From Paenibacillus sp. J5C2022 (lineage in GTDB: Bacteria > Bacillota > Bacilli > Paenibacillales > Paenibacillaceae), in contig NZ_JAOQJC010000014.1 in NCBI RefSeq assembly GCF_025567625.1, positions 62,001-126,000 of the forward strand: a DNA stretch of 64,000 bases. Direction: 5' to 3'. The position numbers were made by a program, and so were the translations under genes. A model generated the notes under the pieces. That model searched no databases. It worked only from the letters and a program-made list of their open reading frames with translations, and was not told where the DNA came from. Shown in pieces: positions 35,929-46,559 of the stretch; position 1 is the stretch's first letter, and the number at the start of each line of letters is the position of its first letter.

Positions 35929-38900
35929 TCATCTTCGGTCGTCTTCATCTTCATCTTCATCTTCATCATACCCATTTTTCTTGATCACATTTACCGGATA
36001 TAGAGCGGAAGCAACCGTCTCTCCCTCATAGTCGGCTTCTACCCATATTTGAACTTCACCCCTCTCCTGGGTATAGATGATCCCGTCAATAATATTTGCG
36101 ACTTTCTCATCCGAGCTGTAGTAACGAAGCTCCGCCCTCTCAGAATCGATCATCGCGCCGTTATCCAGCAGCAGCGTAACGTGCAGAGGCACCGAATCCT
36201 TCTGTTTAATCGCACCGCAGTCACACTGCAGCAAGACCTCACTCAGCTTGGGTTGAATTTGAGGGCCGTATATTTTCACTTCCGTGATGCTGTTCCAGTG
36301 GTTCTGGGTGTTGCCGTAGCCCGTAATGCGTACATAACGGGCATTGCTGACAGGGAATGCATACACCTCATGGTTCAGCGTCTCGCCCGAGCTCTCTCCT
36401 GCGTACACGGGCTGCCACACTTCACCGTCACCTGACACCTCGACCTTGAAATAGCCGGAGCGCAGATGACCGTTGAAATATGCGATGCTTACCGCTTCAA
36501 TGTCCCTGTTCTCGCCCAGGTCATATTGAATCCACTGCTCTCCCGCCGCAGACCAGCGGCTTTCCAGATCGTCATCGACAGTATTCTCCGGAACATTGCC
36601 ATCATCTTCGCTCGCCGTCACCAGCACCGGCTGCCAGACGGGACGATTGTCCGGAATGCCGTAGACGACCGGATGCTTCATCTCCACAAAATATACCGTA
36701 CTGCCTGCGATTCCGGTCGGGTCCGTCACTGCAATGCGTGCCATCCCCGGCACACTTCCAGCTTGTTGGATCACGACTTCATCATTACCGGATGCCGCGG
36801 CCGCTCCAACGACCGCCGCTTGTTCGTCGGCAGGAACTGTCACTTCATATACGTATCGATTCGGCTTGAATTCCGCAAGCGGCTGTCCGTTCACCGTCAG
36901 CCCCGCAAGCGCCGCCAGCTCTTGACTCTCTATCTGCCATGCCGAAAGCGGCTGAACTTGAAGCATAGTGTCCGGCGGCGATTCGCCCGGCATAAGCGGC
37001 ACCATCCAGATGCTGATCGTCTCGTTCAGTACCCCTTCCCGCTTCACGGTCAACTTCTTCACACCATAATTGCCCGTCTGATCGGCCGGATTCGGAGATG
37101 TCGCCAGCGGCGCCGCATCCATTACCGAGAAGCTGGCATCCGCAGGTGTCAGCAGCTTCACCCACAGCTGCCGTCCATCCTGACTGAGCAGTGCGCTCGT
37201 TCCATCCGCACTAATAGCTATGGCAGCGCGGGTATGCATGAACCAAAGCACATCCGAAGGCACTTTCATCTGTATCTCGTCCTGCACGAGGAACTGCCGC
37301 CGCTCATCCAGCAGCTTCACGCCGCGCATAATGGAAGCGGCCTTGTCATATGCCGAAGTGAGATCGGAGATCGCATACGCTCCGCCGCTTGCATTGAAAG
37401 CTGTGGCCGTTATTTCCGATATGCTGTCTACCTTCTGATCCGCGCCGGGAGACGGAGAGATATGCAGCGTGTTGTGCCCTTCCGCCCGCTTCCGATAATA
37501 CGTCCAGCGCGCTCCGTTCTCATCCCTGTTCCAGTAGCCCGGCAAGTTGTAATCCTCCTTGCCCAGATCCAGCGCCCAGCGTACGCCGTATGCGTCCAGT
37601 ACGAATGAGCCCGTGTCCAGATCTCCGTGAGGAGCACCGTTCACCCCGCCCTTGAAGCCGACGAACAAGGCGCCAGGGTCATCCCAGTCGCTTCTCATCG
37701 TGACGGCATGCGGAATCCCGAAAGCCCGATCCAGCTCCGCGGGGCCAACTCCTCCGTACAGCTCCGGTCTATACCATAGCGCATCGTATAAGGACGGCTG
37801 CATTCCGCGCTCGCTTGCGAATTGATGGTACCAGGTATATTCCGGCTTATTGTCATGATCTGCGAACCATAGCAGCGCCTTGCCCGGAATGAGGCTTTCC
37901 GTATTATCAGAATAGTTGAAGGAGCCTTGCGGCCCTGCGATATGCATCGGGTACAACGGCGTCTCGGCAAGACCGTCGCGGTCGGAAAAGCCGAAGTCAT
38001 GGCCGAATGCCGTGTCCAGTGCAGATACATATTGAATGAGATAGACCGTCCCGTATTCCCAATACCCCGGCCCCTCAATGGCGGAGCCGTCCGGCGCATA
38101 TTGCGTCAGTCCGTATTGAATCGACTTGAACGCTTCCTGCAACACTTGTCCGGCCAGCTGTTCCAGCTCATCCGCAGCGGCCATCGCCGCGATCGCCATA
38201 CCGGAATTGCAGACGAAATTCCAATTGTCCCGGTTGTATACCCACCAGCTTTTACTCTGGTACATCTGAAGAGCCGGCGTAAGCCCTTTGTCTGCAATGG
38301 CTTGAACGATGACTGCTCTCTGCCCCTCGCTCAGATAGGAATAAAGCCAGTCATAGCCGATTCCGACGCCATAAGACATCGTCGCCGTATCCAGGAAGTG
38401 CCCCGGACTCCAATCCGGATAAGCCGTTCCCGACACATGCTCCAGCTCCTGCCATGCCCGTTCCGCATAACGCTCATCGCCGGTCAGCCTGTAGACGAAT
38501 GCCAACGTCACGATGCTCCGCGAAGCCTCCGTATTCAGCCGGAGACCGTCCGGCTTGGCATAATCCTGCACCGGCGCCGTCAGCAAGAAGTCGGCGCGTT
38601 CCTTCGCATGGTCCACCCATTCACTGAATCGGGTATCGCTCCCGTACAGACCGACCATCCGCTGGAAATCACTCTCCGCCGCCAACAGGCGAGGATGCTG
38701 ATAAGCCGGATTGGCCGCCGTCAGCTCGCTTATAAGGTCGGCTGCAGTAGGCGCTGTGTATAAGCGAATAAGGGTCTCGACAACGCCGCCGCGGCCGTCA
38801 TCCACTCGCACCGTGAACTGATCGGCGCCCGTATAGTCCGTGTCCGGCACATAGCTCCAGTTACCGTTCGCTTGCATGGTCGCTTGACCGTGCAGCGGCT

Positions 38901-41112
38901 GTGCGGCGATCGAATAAAGAAGTGTATCTCCGTCCGCATCGGATGCCGTTACCTTGCCGCCGACAGGCGTATTCTTATCTGTCGGGAATATGCCCACTGA
39001 CGCCTCCGGCACAGCGTTCCCTTCATTCACAGTGATCGCGATGCGCGCGATGGCGAAGCCTCCCTGTCCGTCATTGACTGCGATCATGAAGGCGTCCCCG
39101 CCCGAATAATCGTCATTGGGATAATACGACCATGCTCCGCTGCCGGACACATTCGCAAGCCCATTGCCCGGCTGTGTCAGCAGTTGGTAGCCAAGCTGCG
39201 CTCCCGTGGAGGAATAAGCGACGACTTGGCCGTGTACAGCTCCGTTCTCTTCCACCGTTACCGTATCGTCTTCCGCCCCAATCGTATCCGTCTGTCCGAT
39301 AATCACTGCTGCATCCGCAGCAAGACCGCCATCGGCGGCTGCCGCCGTTATCACCGCGACGCCTTCCGTGTGCGCCGTAACCGTCCCGTTATTCACTGAC
39401 GCAATCTCGGGATGACTGCTGCTCCATATGACCGAAGAATCGCTTGCGTCAGCAGGAGCCGTATAGACAGACAAGGCGACGGTCCCACCAATATCCATCG
39501 TAAGCCTGTCTTGATCCAGTTCAATCGATTGGACCGGGGTCCATGGCAGCAGCCGGACATCATCGAACCAGGCCGTTCCTGTCCCTTGCTCGAAGAAATG
39601 CTCCACTCTGACAAAAGCTATGGAAGGATCATCAGGGAAAGTCACCAGCTTCTCCGTCTTCGTCCAATCCTTCGTGCCGTTCACAGCTCCAAGGGTAATC
39701 AGATCGCCAATCCGCTGCGATGCGCTGTCCGTGAACTGCAGCCTGGTCAGCGCGCCGCTGCCGATAACATTGTCGGCCTTCAGCCAGCTTTGCGCCTTGA
39801 ACGTCTTGCCGTGATCGCTGGAGGTTACCGGAATAATCTGAATAATGCCCGCTCTTCCCTGCTCTTGCGAAGTCACCTTCAAAGAAACAAGGCCTTCGGT
39901 ATATTGACTGCTATCCAATTCCAGAGAAGGAGAACCTAGCGGAATCCACGTCCGCCAATCGGCAGGCTTGCCGGCTGCCATGCCTTCCTCAAAGCTGCCA
40001 TTGCGAATCCACTGATCGGGCAGCGCCGTGGACACCGGAGACACCTCCACATCGTCGAACCATGCTTGTCCCGTTCCCGTCTCCACCACTTGCTCAATCC
40101 GGATATTGTCCATGTCGACCGTATCCGGAACCTGGACTGTCTGCTCCAGTCTGGTCCAATCCTGGGTTCTGCTTAAGGAGCCGATCGTCACGATGTTGCC
40201 GATCCGGGTATTGTCCTTGGTCATGAATTGAATGCGCAGCAGCGCCTGATTGCTAACATCCTGTGTCCGCAGCCAAGCTCCGATACGAAGCTCCTGCCCC
40301 AGATTGGCAGAAGTGACCGGCACATTCTGTACAATGAACAGTCTGCCCGTCTCCGCCATATTCACATGAAGCGAGCTTGTCCCTCCATGATATACATTGC
40401 TGTCCATTCCGATCACCGGCGAGCCTGTCGGCGCCCAAGTCCGCCATCCAGTTGGCTTGCCGTCCGTCATCTTGTCTTCATATCCGCCGTTCGTCACATC
40501 ATTCGCGCCTTCATTCCATGGCAGCAGGGAAGCATCGTCGAACCAGGCCGTCCCCGTACCTCTCTCCAGCAGATTCTCGATCGTTATGCCGGCGATTCTC
40601 TCATCTTCCGGAATAAATACCATGCCCTCTACAAGTGTCCAATCCTGGGTTCCCGTCAGCTTGCGCAGCGAATGGATGTCGCCGATCCGAGCCCCTTTGC
40701 TGTTCACCAGGTACAGCCGGTTGAATGCTCCTTCGCCCGTTACGGCATCCGTTTTGATCCATTGGCTTAGCTTATACGTCTTCCCCCTCTGGGACGGCTG
40801 CAGCGGAATGTGCTGCACAAGCGCTCCTCGCCCCTCGAATTCGGAAGTAAGCTGGAATGCTCTTACCCCACTTTTGTACACGCTTTCAGAAATGGAAAAA
40901 GAAGGTGTTCCACTGGATACCCAGTCGTTCCATCCTGCCGGAATCCCCCCACTTGCCAGCTCGTAATCGCCATTTAGCAGCAACGATCCCTCATGATCAG
41001 CTGCTTGTACAACGATGGAAGCTTTTCCACCGCCAATCGATGCTGCCAGGCTGAACAGCAAGGCTATACTGAGCATCATCGCTATTTTTCGTTTCACTCC
41101 GTTTATCTTCAC
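35929..41112 (-). CDS. secreted multidomain heparinase II/III-type polysaccharide lyase
   Basis: About 1727 aa. GTG 41112 is preferred over TTG 41115 by AAAGGAGAGG spacing. Residues 1-40 are a signal peptide ([19 protein letters not shown]). Three CBM4/9-like modules follow, each about 165 aa with a GTAWFDD-type ending, at about 40-530. Next come a Big_2 Ig-like domain, two cadherin-like modules (about 610-800), a heparinase II/III alpha/alpha toroid plus beta domain (about 810-1400, with [13 protein letters not shown] and [11 protein letters not shown]), a cadherin-like beta sandwich, an F5/8 type C domain (about 1510-1630) and an acidic tail. It likely cleaves uronic-acid polysaccharides such as heparin-like or hyaluronan chains at the surface. 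No LPXTG or SLH anchor is seen. It is functionally linked to the GH88/ABC genes upstream. Confidence 0.85.
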   Translation of the reverse strand: MKINGVKRKIAMMLSIALLFSLAASIGGGKASIVVQAADHEGSLLLNGDYELASGGIPAGWNDWVSSGTPSFSISESVYKSGVRAFQLTSEFEGRGALVQHIPLQPSQRGKTYKLSQWIKTDAVTGEGAFNRLYLVNSKGARIGDIHSLRKLTGTQDWTLVEGMVFIPEDERIAGITIENLLERGTGTAWFDDASLLPWNEGANDVTNGGYEDKMTDGKPTGWRTWAPTGSPVIGMDSNVYHGGTSSLHVNMAETGRLFIVQNVPVTSANLGQELRIGAWLRTQDVSNQALLRIQFMTKDNTRIGNIVTIGSLSRTQDWTRLEQTVQVPDTVDMDNIRIEQVVETGTGQAWFDDVEVSPVSTALPDQWIRNGSFEEGMAAGKPADWRTWIPLGSPSLELDSSQYTEGLVSLKVTSQEQGRAGIIQIIPVTSSDHGKTFKAQSWLKADNVIGSGALTRLQFTDSASQRIGDLITLGAVNGTKDWTKTEKLVTFPDDPSIAFVRVEHFFEQGTGTAWFDDVRLLPWTPVQSIELDQDRLTMDIGGTVALSVYTAPADASDSSVIWSSSHPEIASVNNGTVTAHTEGVAVITAAAADGGLAADAAVIIGQTDTIGAEDDTVTVEENGAVHGQVVAYSSTGAQLGYQLLTQPGNGLANVSGSGAWSYYPNDDYSGGDAFMIAVNDGQGGFAIARIAITVNEGNAVPEASVGIFPTDKNTPVGGKVTASDADGDTLLYSIAAQPLHGQATMQANGNWSYVPDTDYTGADQFTVRVDDGRGGVVETLIRLYTAPTAADLISELTAANPAYQHPRLLAAESDFQRMVGLYGSDTRFSEWVDHAKERADFLLTAPVQDYAKPDGLRLNTEASRSIVTLAFVYRLTGDERYAERAWQELEHVSGTAYPDWSPGHFLDTATMSYGVGIGYDWLYSYLSEGQRAVIVQAIADKGLTPALQMYQSKSWWVYNRDNWNFVCNSGMAIAAMAAADELEQLAGQVLQEAFKSIQYGLTQYAPDGSAIEGPGYWEYGTVYLIQYVSALDTAFGHDFGFSDRDGLAETPLYPMHIAGPQGSFNYSDNTESLIPGKALLWFADHDNKPEYTWYHQFASERGMQPSLYDALWYRPELYGGVGPAELDRAFGIPHAVTMRSDWDDPGALFVGFKGGVNGAPHGDLDTGSFVLDAYGVRWALDLGKEDYNLPGYWNRDENGARWTYYRKRAEGHNTLHISPSPGADQKVDSISEITATAFNASGGAYAISDLTSAYDKAASIMRGVKLLDERRQFLVQDEIQMKVPSDVLWFMHTRAAIAISADGTSALLSQDGRQLWVKLLTPADASFSVMDAAPLATSPNPADQTGNYGVKKLTVKREGVLNETISIWMVPLMPGESPPDTMLQVQPLSAWQIESQELAALAGLTVNGQPLAEFKPNRYVYEVTVPADEQAAVVGAAAASGNDEVVIQQAGSVPGMARIAVTDPTGIAGSTVYFVEMKHPVVYGIPDNRPVWQPVLVTASEDDGNVPENTVDDDLESRWSAAGEQWIQYDLGENRDIEAVSIAYFNGHLRSGYFKVEVSGDGEVWQPVYAGESSGETLNHEVYAFPVSNARYVRITGYGNTQNHWNSITEVKIYGPQIQPKLSEVLLQCDCGAIKQKDSVPLHVTLLLDNGAMIDSERAELRYYSSDEKVANIIDGIIYTQERGEVQIWVEADYEGETVASALYPVNVIKKNGYDEDEDEDEDDRR
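35936..35972. repeat. 6-bp microsatellite at the 3' end of the lyase gene
   Basis: About five TTCATC units on the plus strand encode the [10 protein letters not shown] tail of the lyase. The tract is prone to slippage in six-base steps that keep the frame. Confidence 0.7.
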
Positions 41113-41453
41113 CAAGAACCTCTCCTTTCAACGATTAATAGGACATGAATCGACATTAAAACGCTTTCATTCTATCTCATTCATCACCCCCTTTCATCAA
41201 AATTAGACATGGATAGCTTCATTTATATGCTATCAACGCTTGCCCTCTCACTCCATGAACGATTATTTGATCATGATGCCAAATATTTCGACAATGACGC
41301 TGCAAGACGTGATTAGGCATCTGTTCAGAGGTGAATACACTTGCGAAACAGCGTCAGACATAGTCTCACCTTAATACAGCCGCCATCCCTTTATCCATTA
41401 ACACTTTTTCATATCGTCACCATTCCTTACAGACTTGCGCTTGGTGGAAGCAT
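41113..41453. other. non-coding gap upstream of the lyase gene
   Basis: About 340 bp with no gene. It must contain the lyase promoter, since a terminator separates it from the GH88 operon, but I see no clear promoter boxes or operators. Confidence 0.5.
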
Positions 41454-41498
41454 AAAAAACCGCAAGCCGCACTCCATAAAGAAGTGCAGCTTGCGGAT
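41454..41498 (-). terminator. rho-independent terminator of the ABC-GH88 operon
   Basis: Minus strand: CCGCAAGCTGCACT, a loop and AGTGCGGCTTGCGG are followed by TTTTTT, 36 nt past the GH88 stop. Confidence 0.9.
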
Positions 41499-41533
41499 TC
41501 AAATAATCGTTGCTTTATGATGCCTTTTAATCG

Positions 41534-42691
41534 TTACTTTACGCCTGTCTTGGCTTCCTTCCGCTCGTACCAGTAGCCTGGAACGCCCTTCTCCAAGCGC
41601 ATGAGCGCTTCCATGTAGTAATAATCGCCCCAGATCATGTAATCGTCCGGGCCGAGATCGCCCCTGATATGATAGGAGCCATGATCGATCAGCCCTTCCG
41701 CATCCGGCTCTCCCATCGTGGAGTAGTTCGTCACGAGCGAGCGCATAGAGCGCTCCACCGCGTCCTGGAAGTAAGCGCGGTCCTCGTCGTCCTCCGCCAG
41801 ATGCTCCAGCAGCTCCAGCATGCCGCAGGCGGCAATGGCGGAAGCCGAGGAATCGCGAAGCGTATCCGCATTCACTTCTACATTGAAGTCCCAGTAGACG
41901 ACATCGTCCTCAGGGAAGCGGTCCACGAAGTAACGGGCGAGCCTTCGCGACGTCTCCAAATATTGCTTATCCCCCGTATAGCGATAGGACAAGGCGAACC
42001 CGTAGATGCCCCATGCCTGCCCTCTCGTCCAGGTAGAACCGTCGTGATAGCCTTGATGCGTCCCGCCGCCGATCGGAATGCCGGTCGAAGGCTCGAAGTA
42101 GAACGTATGATACGAGGAGTCGTCGCCCCGTACAAGGTAACGTCTGCTCTTGTCCGCATGCTTCACCGCCACTTCGCGGTACTTGGGATCGCCTGTCTGC
42201 TCCGAAGCCCAATACAGCAGCGGAATGTTCATCAGGCAGTCGATAATGATGCGTCCGCCGTTCTTTGCGTCGCCCTTCGGTCCCCACGCCTGAATATATT
42301 CCCCTTCCGGCCGCCACCGCTTCATCAGCTTGTCGGCCGCATCCAGCGCAAGCCGCTTCGCCGACTCATCACCTTCGATCATCCAGGCCGCCATGGCAGA
42401 CGGACTGTAGAGGAAGCCGATATCGTGATGGTCCAGCGCGACGTCTTCATCCAGCCGGCGGCGATAATCCTTCACTTGCGCTTGCGCCATTTCGCGGAAC
42501 GCCTTATCGCCGCTGTATTCATAGGACAGCCACATCATGCCGGTATAGAAGCCTTCGATCCAATCTGTGCTCTCCCTCCACTCATAGCATTTGCCTTCCG
42601 CATGACGCCGGATGTGCGGGAATTGCAGGCCATGCTTCTCACCATTTCGCTTCGTCTTCTTCATCGCATCTTCCATTGCCGCTTGCCACAC
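41534..42691 (-). CDS. GH88 unsaturated glucuronyl hydrolase
   Basis: A 385-aa protein from GTG 42691 (AAAGGAG 10 nt upstream). The alpha/alpha-barrel GH88 motifs are present: LDHHDIGFLYSPSA (catalytic Asp), RIIIDCLMNIPLLYWA (second Asp), HQGYHDGSTWTRGQAWGIYG and RDSSASAIAACGMLE. No signal peptide, so it acts in the cytoplasm on unsaturated uronyl oligosaccharides released by polysaccharide lyases and imported by an ABC system. This completes the pathway with the secreted lyase and transporter encoded beside it. It is the last gene of the operon, 35 bp after the permease. The exact sugar (chondroitin, hyaluronan or heparin fragments) is not decided by sequence. Confidence 0.92.
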   Translation of the reverse strand: MWQAAMEDAMKKTKRNGEKHGLQFPHIRRHAEGKCYEWRESTDWIEGFYTGMMWLSYEYSGDKAFREMAQAQVKDYRRRLDEDVALDHHDIGFLYSPSAMAAWMIEGDESAKRLALDAADKLMKRWRPEGEYIQAWGPKGDAKNGGRIIIDCLMNIPLLYWASEQTGDPKYREVAVKHADKSRRYLVRGDDSSYHTFYFEPSTGIPIGGGTHQGYHDGSTWTRGQAWGIYGFALSYRYTGDKQYLETSRRLARYFVDRFPEDDVVYWDFNVEVNADTLRDSSASAIAACGMLELLEHLAEDDEDRAYFQDAVERSMRSLVTNYSTMGEPDAEGLIDHGSYHIRGDLGPDDYMIWGDYYYMEALMRLEKGVPGYWYERKEAKTGVK

Positions 42692-42726
42692 TTCGCTAAC
42701 ACTCCTTTCCCCTGACGGGGGATATC

Positions 42727-43608
42727 CTATCCTTTAATGGCGCCGATCATGACCCCTTTGACGAAATACTTCTGCAAGAACGGATACAAGCACAGAATCG
42801 GAACGGTTGCCACAATGATCGTCGCATATTTGATTGTCTCGCCGACCGGCATCTTGTCGCCGCCGCCAACACCCGTCAGCATGGAATCCGTCGAGTTCGA
42901 GATCAGAATCTCCCGCAAAATAAGCTGCAGCGGATACAGATCTCTCGTCCGGATATAGATGAGCGCCTGGAACCAGGAGTTCCAATGCTGGACCCCGTAG
43001 AAGAGAATCATAACCGCGATGACGGGCATCGACAGCGGCATAATGATCCGGAACAAGACGGTGAAGTCGTTGGCGCCGTCCAGCTTCGCGGACTCCTCCA
43101 GGCTGACCGGAATCGCTTGGAAAGATGTACGCATAATGATCAGGTTGTACGCGCTCATCGCCGTAGGAAGAATTAGCGCCCATCTGCTGTCGACAAGTCC
43201 CATACTCTCCACCAGCAAGTAAGTTGTAATAATACCGCCGTTGAAGAACATCGTGAATACGATCATGAACATAATAGGGTTTTTCCACATGACATTTTGT
43301 CGGGACAGAGCATACGCACCGAGTGAAGTCATCAGGATGTTCAGTGAAGTACCAGCCACTACATAGATAAGGGTATTCAAGTAGCCTGATAGAATGCTCG
43401 GGTTCTGGAACACCAGCTTATAGGCTTCCAGTGTAACGCCTTCCGGGTACCAGATGATCCCCCTGACCTTCACAAGCCAGGCAGGATCACTGAGGGAGGC
43501 GAACAGGACGTAGAGGAACGGATACAAGGTGACGACCGACAACAACAACAGGAAGAATACATTAGCGCCGTCGAATATCCGCTCGCCAATACTGCGATGT
43601 GACAACAT
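42727..43608 (-). CDS. carbohydrate ABC transporter permease (LplC/MalG type)
   Basis: A 293-aa membrane protein with six predicted hydrophobic segments, the first at about 15-37. The EAA loop is LEESAKLDGANDFTVLFRIIMPLS, and the C-terminus FVKGVMIGAIKG is typical of CUT1-family LplC permeases. It pairs with the adjacent LplB-type permease (18-bp gap) and the lipoprotein to import oligosaccharides. The ATPase subunit is not in the locus and is probably a shared MsmX-like protein encoded elsewhere. Confidence 0.93.
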   Translation of the reverse strand: MLSHRSIGERIFDGANVFFLLLLSVVTLYPFLYVLFASLSDPAWLVKVRGIIWYPEGVTLEAYKLVFQNPSILSGYLNTLIYVVAGTSLNILMTSLGAYALSRQNVMWKNPIMFMIVFTMFFNGGIITTYLLVESMGLVDSRWALILPTAMSAYNLIIMRTSFQAIPVSLEESAKLDGANDFTVLFRIIMPLSMPVIAVMILFYGVQHWNSWFQALIYIRTRDLYPLQLILREILISNSTDSMLTGVGGGDKMPVGETIKYATIIVATVPILCLYPFLQKYFVKGVMIGAIKG

Positions 43609-43626
43609 AAGCCTTTCGCCTCCTTA

Positions 43627-44592
43627 TTACCAAAGTTTATTGTCGCTTGTTTTTCTGCTGATCGCATTCGCCACGACAAGCAGCGTAAAGTTAATGATTG
43701 AATTGAACAGACCGACAGCCGCACTGTAGCTGAAGTTCGCCTCCAGAATACCTTTCCGGTACACGAATGTGCCAATGACGTCCGCTGTCTCATACGTCGT
43801 GCTGTTGTACAGAAGCAAGATCTTCTCCATGCCCACCATCATGAAGTTGCCGATCTGCAAGATAAGCAAGATCACGATCGTTGGCATAATGCCCGGCAGC
43901 GTAATATGGAACACCTGCTTGAAGCGGCTGGCGCCATCCACCTTGGACGCTTCATAGAGCGCAGGATCGATGCCTGACATTGCAGACAAGTAAATGATGG
44001 AACCCCAACCTATATTCTGCCAAATATTCGAGGAGACGAACACCGTACGGAACCATTCCGCCTCCATCAGGAATATGATGGGCTCCCCGCCGAACCATAC
44101 GATAATGTTGTTGATGAGCCCATCTTGCGACAGAAAGTCGACCATGATCCCCGAGATGACCACAATGGAAATAAAATGCGGCATATATGTTATCGTCTGT
44201 ACAGTTCGTCTGATCATTACGCTGCGCAGCTCGTTCAGCAGCAAGGCGAGTAAGATCGATGCCGGGAATCCGAACAACAGCTCATAGGAGCTGAGCAGCA
44301 GCGTGTTGCGCAGCAGCCGCCAGAAGTAATAGCTGTTGAAGAAATCCGCGAAGTGCTGGAATCCTACCCACTCGCTAGCCCACATGCCGAGCCCGACGGA
44401 ATAATCCTTGAAGGCGATCTGCAGCCCATAGATTGGCAAGTAAAGAAAAATAATATAATAAGCAACTACGGGCACAAGCATGAGATAGACATATTTGTTC
44501 ATCATCAGGTCACGGAACGCACGGTAGCGGAAGGCGTTCTTATCGACTCTTGCTTGCGGGAGACCCGGCTTCTTATTCAGCATCATTGACAT
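43627..44592 (-). CDS. sugar ABC transporter permease (LplB/MalF type)
   Basis: A 321-aa membrane protein. The first membrane segment is YLMLVPVVAYYIIFLYLPIY. The EAA loop is LYEASKVDGASRFKQVFHITLPG. The AFKDYS motif after the first helix is characteristic of LplB-like permeases. It lies between the binding protein (37-bp gap) and the second permease; the three form one CUT1 importer for oligosaccharides. Confidence 0.93.
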   Translation of the reverse strand: MSMMLNKKPGLPQARVDKNAFRYRAFRDLMMNKYVYLMLVPVVAYYIIFLYLPIYGLQIAFKDYSVGLGMWASEWVGFQHFADFFNSYYFWRLLRNTLLLSSYELLFGFPASILLALLLNELRSVMIRRTVQTITYMPHFISIVVISGIMVDFLSQDGLINNIIVWFGGEPIIFLMEAEWFRTVFVSSNIWQNIGWGSIIYLSAMSGIDPALYEASKVDGASRFKQVFHITLPGIMPTIVILLILQIGNFMMVGMEKILLLYNSTTYETADVIGTFVYRKGILEANFSYSAAVGLFNSIINFTLLVVANAISRKTSDNKLW

Positions 44593-44629
44593 ATCGAGTC
44601 CTCCTGTCGGTTAGTACGTCATTCCGGTC

Positions 44630-46273
44630 TTACCGGTTTTTGTAACGGTCAAGCGCGGCTTGCTGAGCGGCAATTGCGTCGTCGATGTTCATCTTGTTGA
44701 TTGTATCCACGAACTTGTCGAAGTTGTCGATCGGCTCTTCGCCCATAATGAAGCGGTTAATCATCTCGTCGCGATACGTCTTCACGTCATTCATAATGGA
44801 GGACACTTTGGAACTCTCATCTGCAGTCAGCGTAACAGGCGGCATCAGCTTGGAATGGTCTGCCTGCGCCCATGTTTTTTGTGCTTCCTTCTGCGTATCC
44901 AGCTGCAGGTACTGCTCCAGGTAACGCTTATCCTGTACGATCGGACCGCTCCAGCTTGCAACGAAGTTTTGCGCCATCGCTTGCGTAACAGGCAGGCCGT
45001 CCGGATTTTTCAGAATCTTGTCCGTATATTTCGGATAGCCGTCGACCATCTCGTAACTGTCGCCCTCGATACCGAAGTTGAACAGCATATGGCCTTCCTC
45101 GCCGTACTTATAGTCGAGCCATTTCACGATTTCTTCCGGATTCTTCGCGCTAGTGGAGATCGCCGCGCCGATGGTGCGGAACGGATGCGAGTAGAAACCG
45201 ATCGCATTGTCACCGCCGTCCAGAGTCGGATACGGGGCGCCAATGAACGATACTTCCGGAATGTCGCCCTTCATCAAGTCCGTGTAACGGCCGATGCCGC
45301 TACCTGGGTAGGTGGACAATGAGCCCAGACGGTTGCCGGTTACTTTCGCGTCCTTCAGCTTCGCATCAATAGTCGTCGGATACTCCTTGTCGATCAGCCC
45401 ATCCTTATACCATCTTGCCATCGTCGCCAGGAATTCCTTGAACTCCGGCTGAATCGGACCGTAGTTGACTTTCCCGTCCACTTGATAGAAATCGGACATG
45501 ATGCCCCAAGCTCCCAGGAACAATTGGCCTGTATCCAGGGCGCCGATTTCGAACAGGTAAGGAATCTCATCCTTCTCGCCGTTCTTGTTCGGGTCCTGGT
45601 CGCGGAACGCCGTCAGCACCGTCTCCCATTCGCTGACTGTTTTCGGCACTTCCAGATTCAGATTTTCCAGCCAGTCGCCGCGAAGCACGGGACCATAGAA
45701 GACGGAGAGCATGGGGTCGCCAAGCAAGAATGGCATGACGTAGATATTGCCCTCGTCCGTCGTGATCATCTTTCTGAATTCCGGATTATCGTTCAGCACC
45801 TTCGTCAAGTTCGGCGCATTCTCCTCGATCAGCTCGTTCAGGCGGATAATGCGCTTCTCTTTAATGAGGCTGTCTGCGCCCTTGGGAGCCGCGCTCCATG
45901 TATATTCAATAACATCGGGCATTTTGCCGGAAGCGATCATCAGGTTGAACTGGTCTTTCTCCTGTCCTGTCGGCGGATGCTGGAACTCTACTTTAGTACC
46001 TGTTATTTTCTCCAGCTCTTTATAAGCGGCAATGCCGTTGTAGTCCTTCATTGTCGCTCCCGCGTTGCCGTTCAGACCAACCCAGTAGGATACCTTCTCC
46101 GGATAGCCGACTTCCTTCGGCGTAGACGTCGCTTCCGACCCCGTCCCTTTATTACCATCATTATTAGATTTTACGTTCTCGTTGCCGCTGTTGCTGCTGC
46201 AGCCGGTTACTACCATGGCACTGATCGTTAATGTCGTCAACACAGTTGAAAGCGTCTTCTTTTTATTATGCAT
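44630..46273 (-). CDS. extracellular solute-binding lipoprotein (LipO/LplA type)
   Basis: About 547 aa from ATG 46273, with GGGAGGG 9 nt upstream; the longer frame starts at a TTG. The signal peptide ends in the lipobox VVTGC, so the mature protein is a membrane-anchored lipoprotein. A Ser/Asn-rich linker and a family-1 binding-protein fold follow (KVEFQHPPTGQEKDQFNLMI, and the large C-terminal lobe). It captures lyase-released oligosaccharides for the two permeases. It is first in the operon, transcribed divergently from the AraC regulator across a gap of about 290 bp that should hold both promoters. Confidence 0.92.
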   Translation of the reverse strand: MHNKKKTLSTVLTTLTISAMVVTGCSSNSGNENVKSNNDGNKGTGSEATSTPKEVGYPEKVSYWVGLNGNAGATMKDYNGIAAYKELEKITGTKVEFQHPPTGQEKDQFNLMIASGKMPDVIEYTWSAAPKGADSLIKEKRIIRLNELIEENAPNLTKVLNDNPEFRKMITTDEGNIYVMPFLLGDPMLSVFYGPVLRGDWLENLNLEVPKTVSEWETVLTAFRDQDPNKNGEKDEIPYLFEIGALDTGQLFLGAWGIMSDFYQVDGKVNYGPIQPEFKEFLATMARWYKDGLIDKEYPTTIDAKLKDAKVTGNRLGSLSTYPGSGIGRYTDLMKGDIPEVSFIGAPYPTLDGGDNAIGFYSHPFRTIGAAISTSAKNPEEIVKWLDYKYGEEGHMLFNFGIEGDSYEMVDGYPKYTDKILKNPDGLPVTQAMAQNFVASWSGPIVQDKRYLEQYLQLDTQKEAQKTWAQADHSKLMPPVTLTADESSKVSSIMNDVKTYRDEMINRFIMGEEPIDNFDKFVDTINKMNIDDAIAAQQAALDRYKNR

Positions 46274-46559
46274 AGATTTGAACCCTCCCAATTTTATAAT
46301 GTGTATCGCGGCGCTAGGCCATGTGTTAAGTATAGATGGGTTCTCCTATTATCGCCTATAATCTACCCTTGCAATCCCCTTACCAGATTTCATTTCGGGC
46401 ACTAACCGATCTTCATATCCGCTAATATTTCTTCATTTCCCCCCTCTTTTGGGCAATAATTACGCCGTTTGGCATATAGCTTCAATTGAACGACAGAATG
46501 GATTGTGCTACGATTATAACACTAAAAAAGTACGTTACAGCTTTTAGGGGGTGTGAACG

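Noticed and set aside
36466-38763. Long plus-strand open frames opposite the lyase, GH88 and binding-protein genes
   Set aside because: They are antisense shadows of GC-rich genes, with Arg/His-rich composition and no family motifs.
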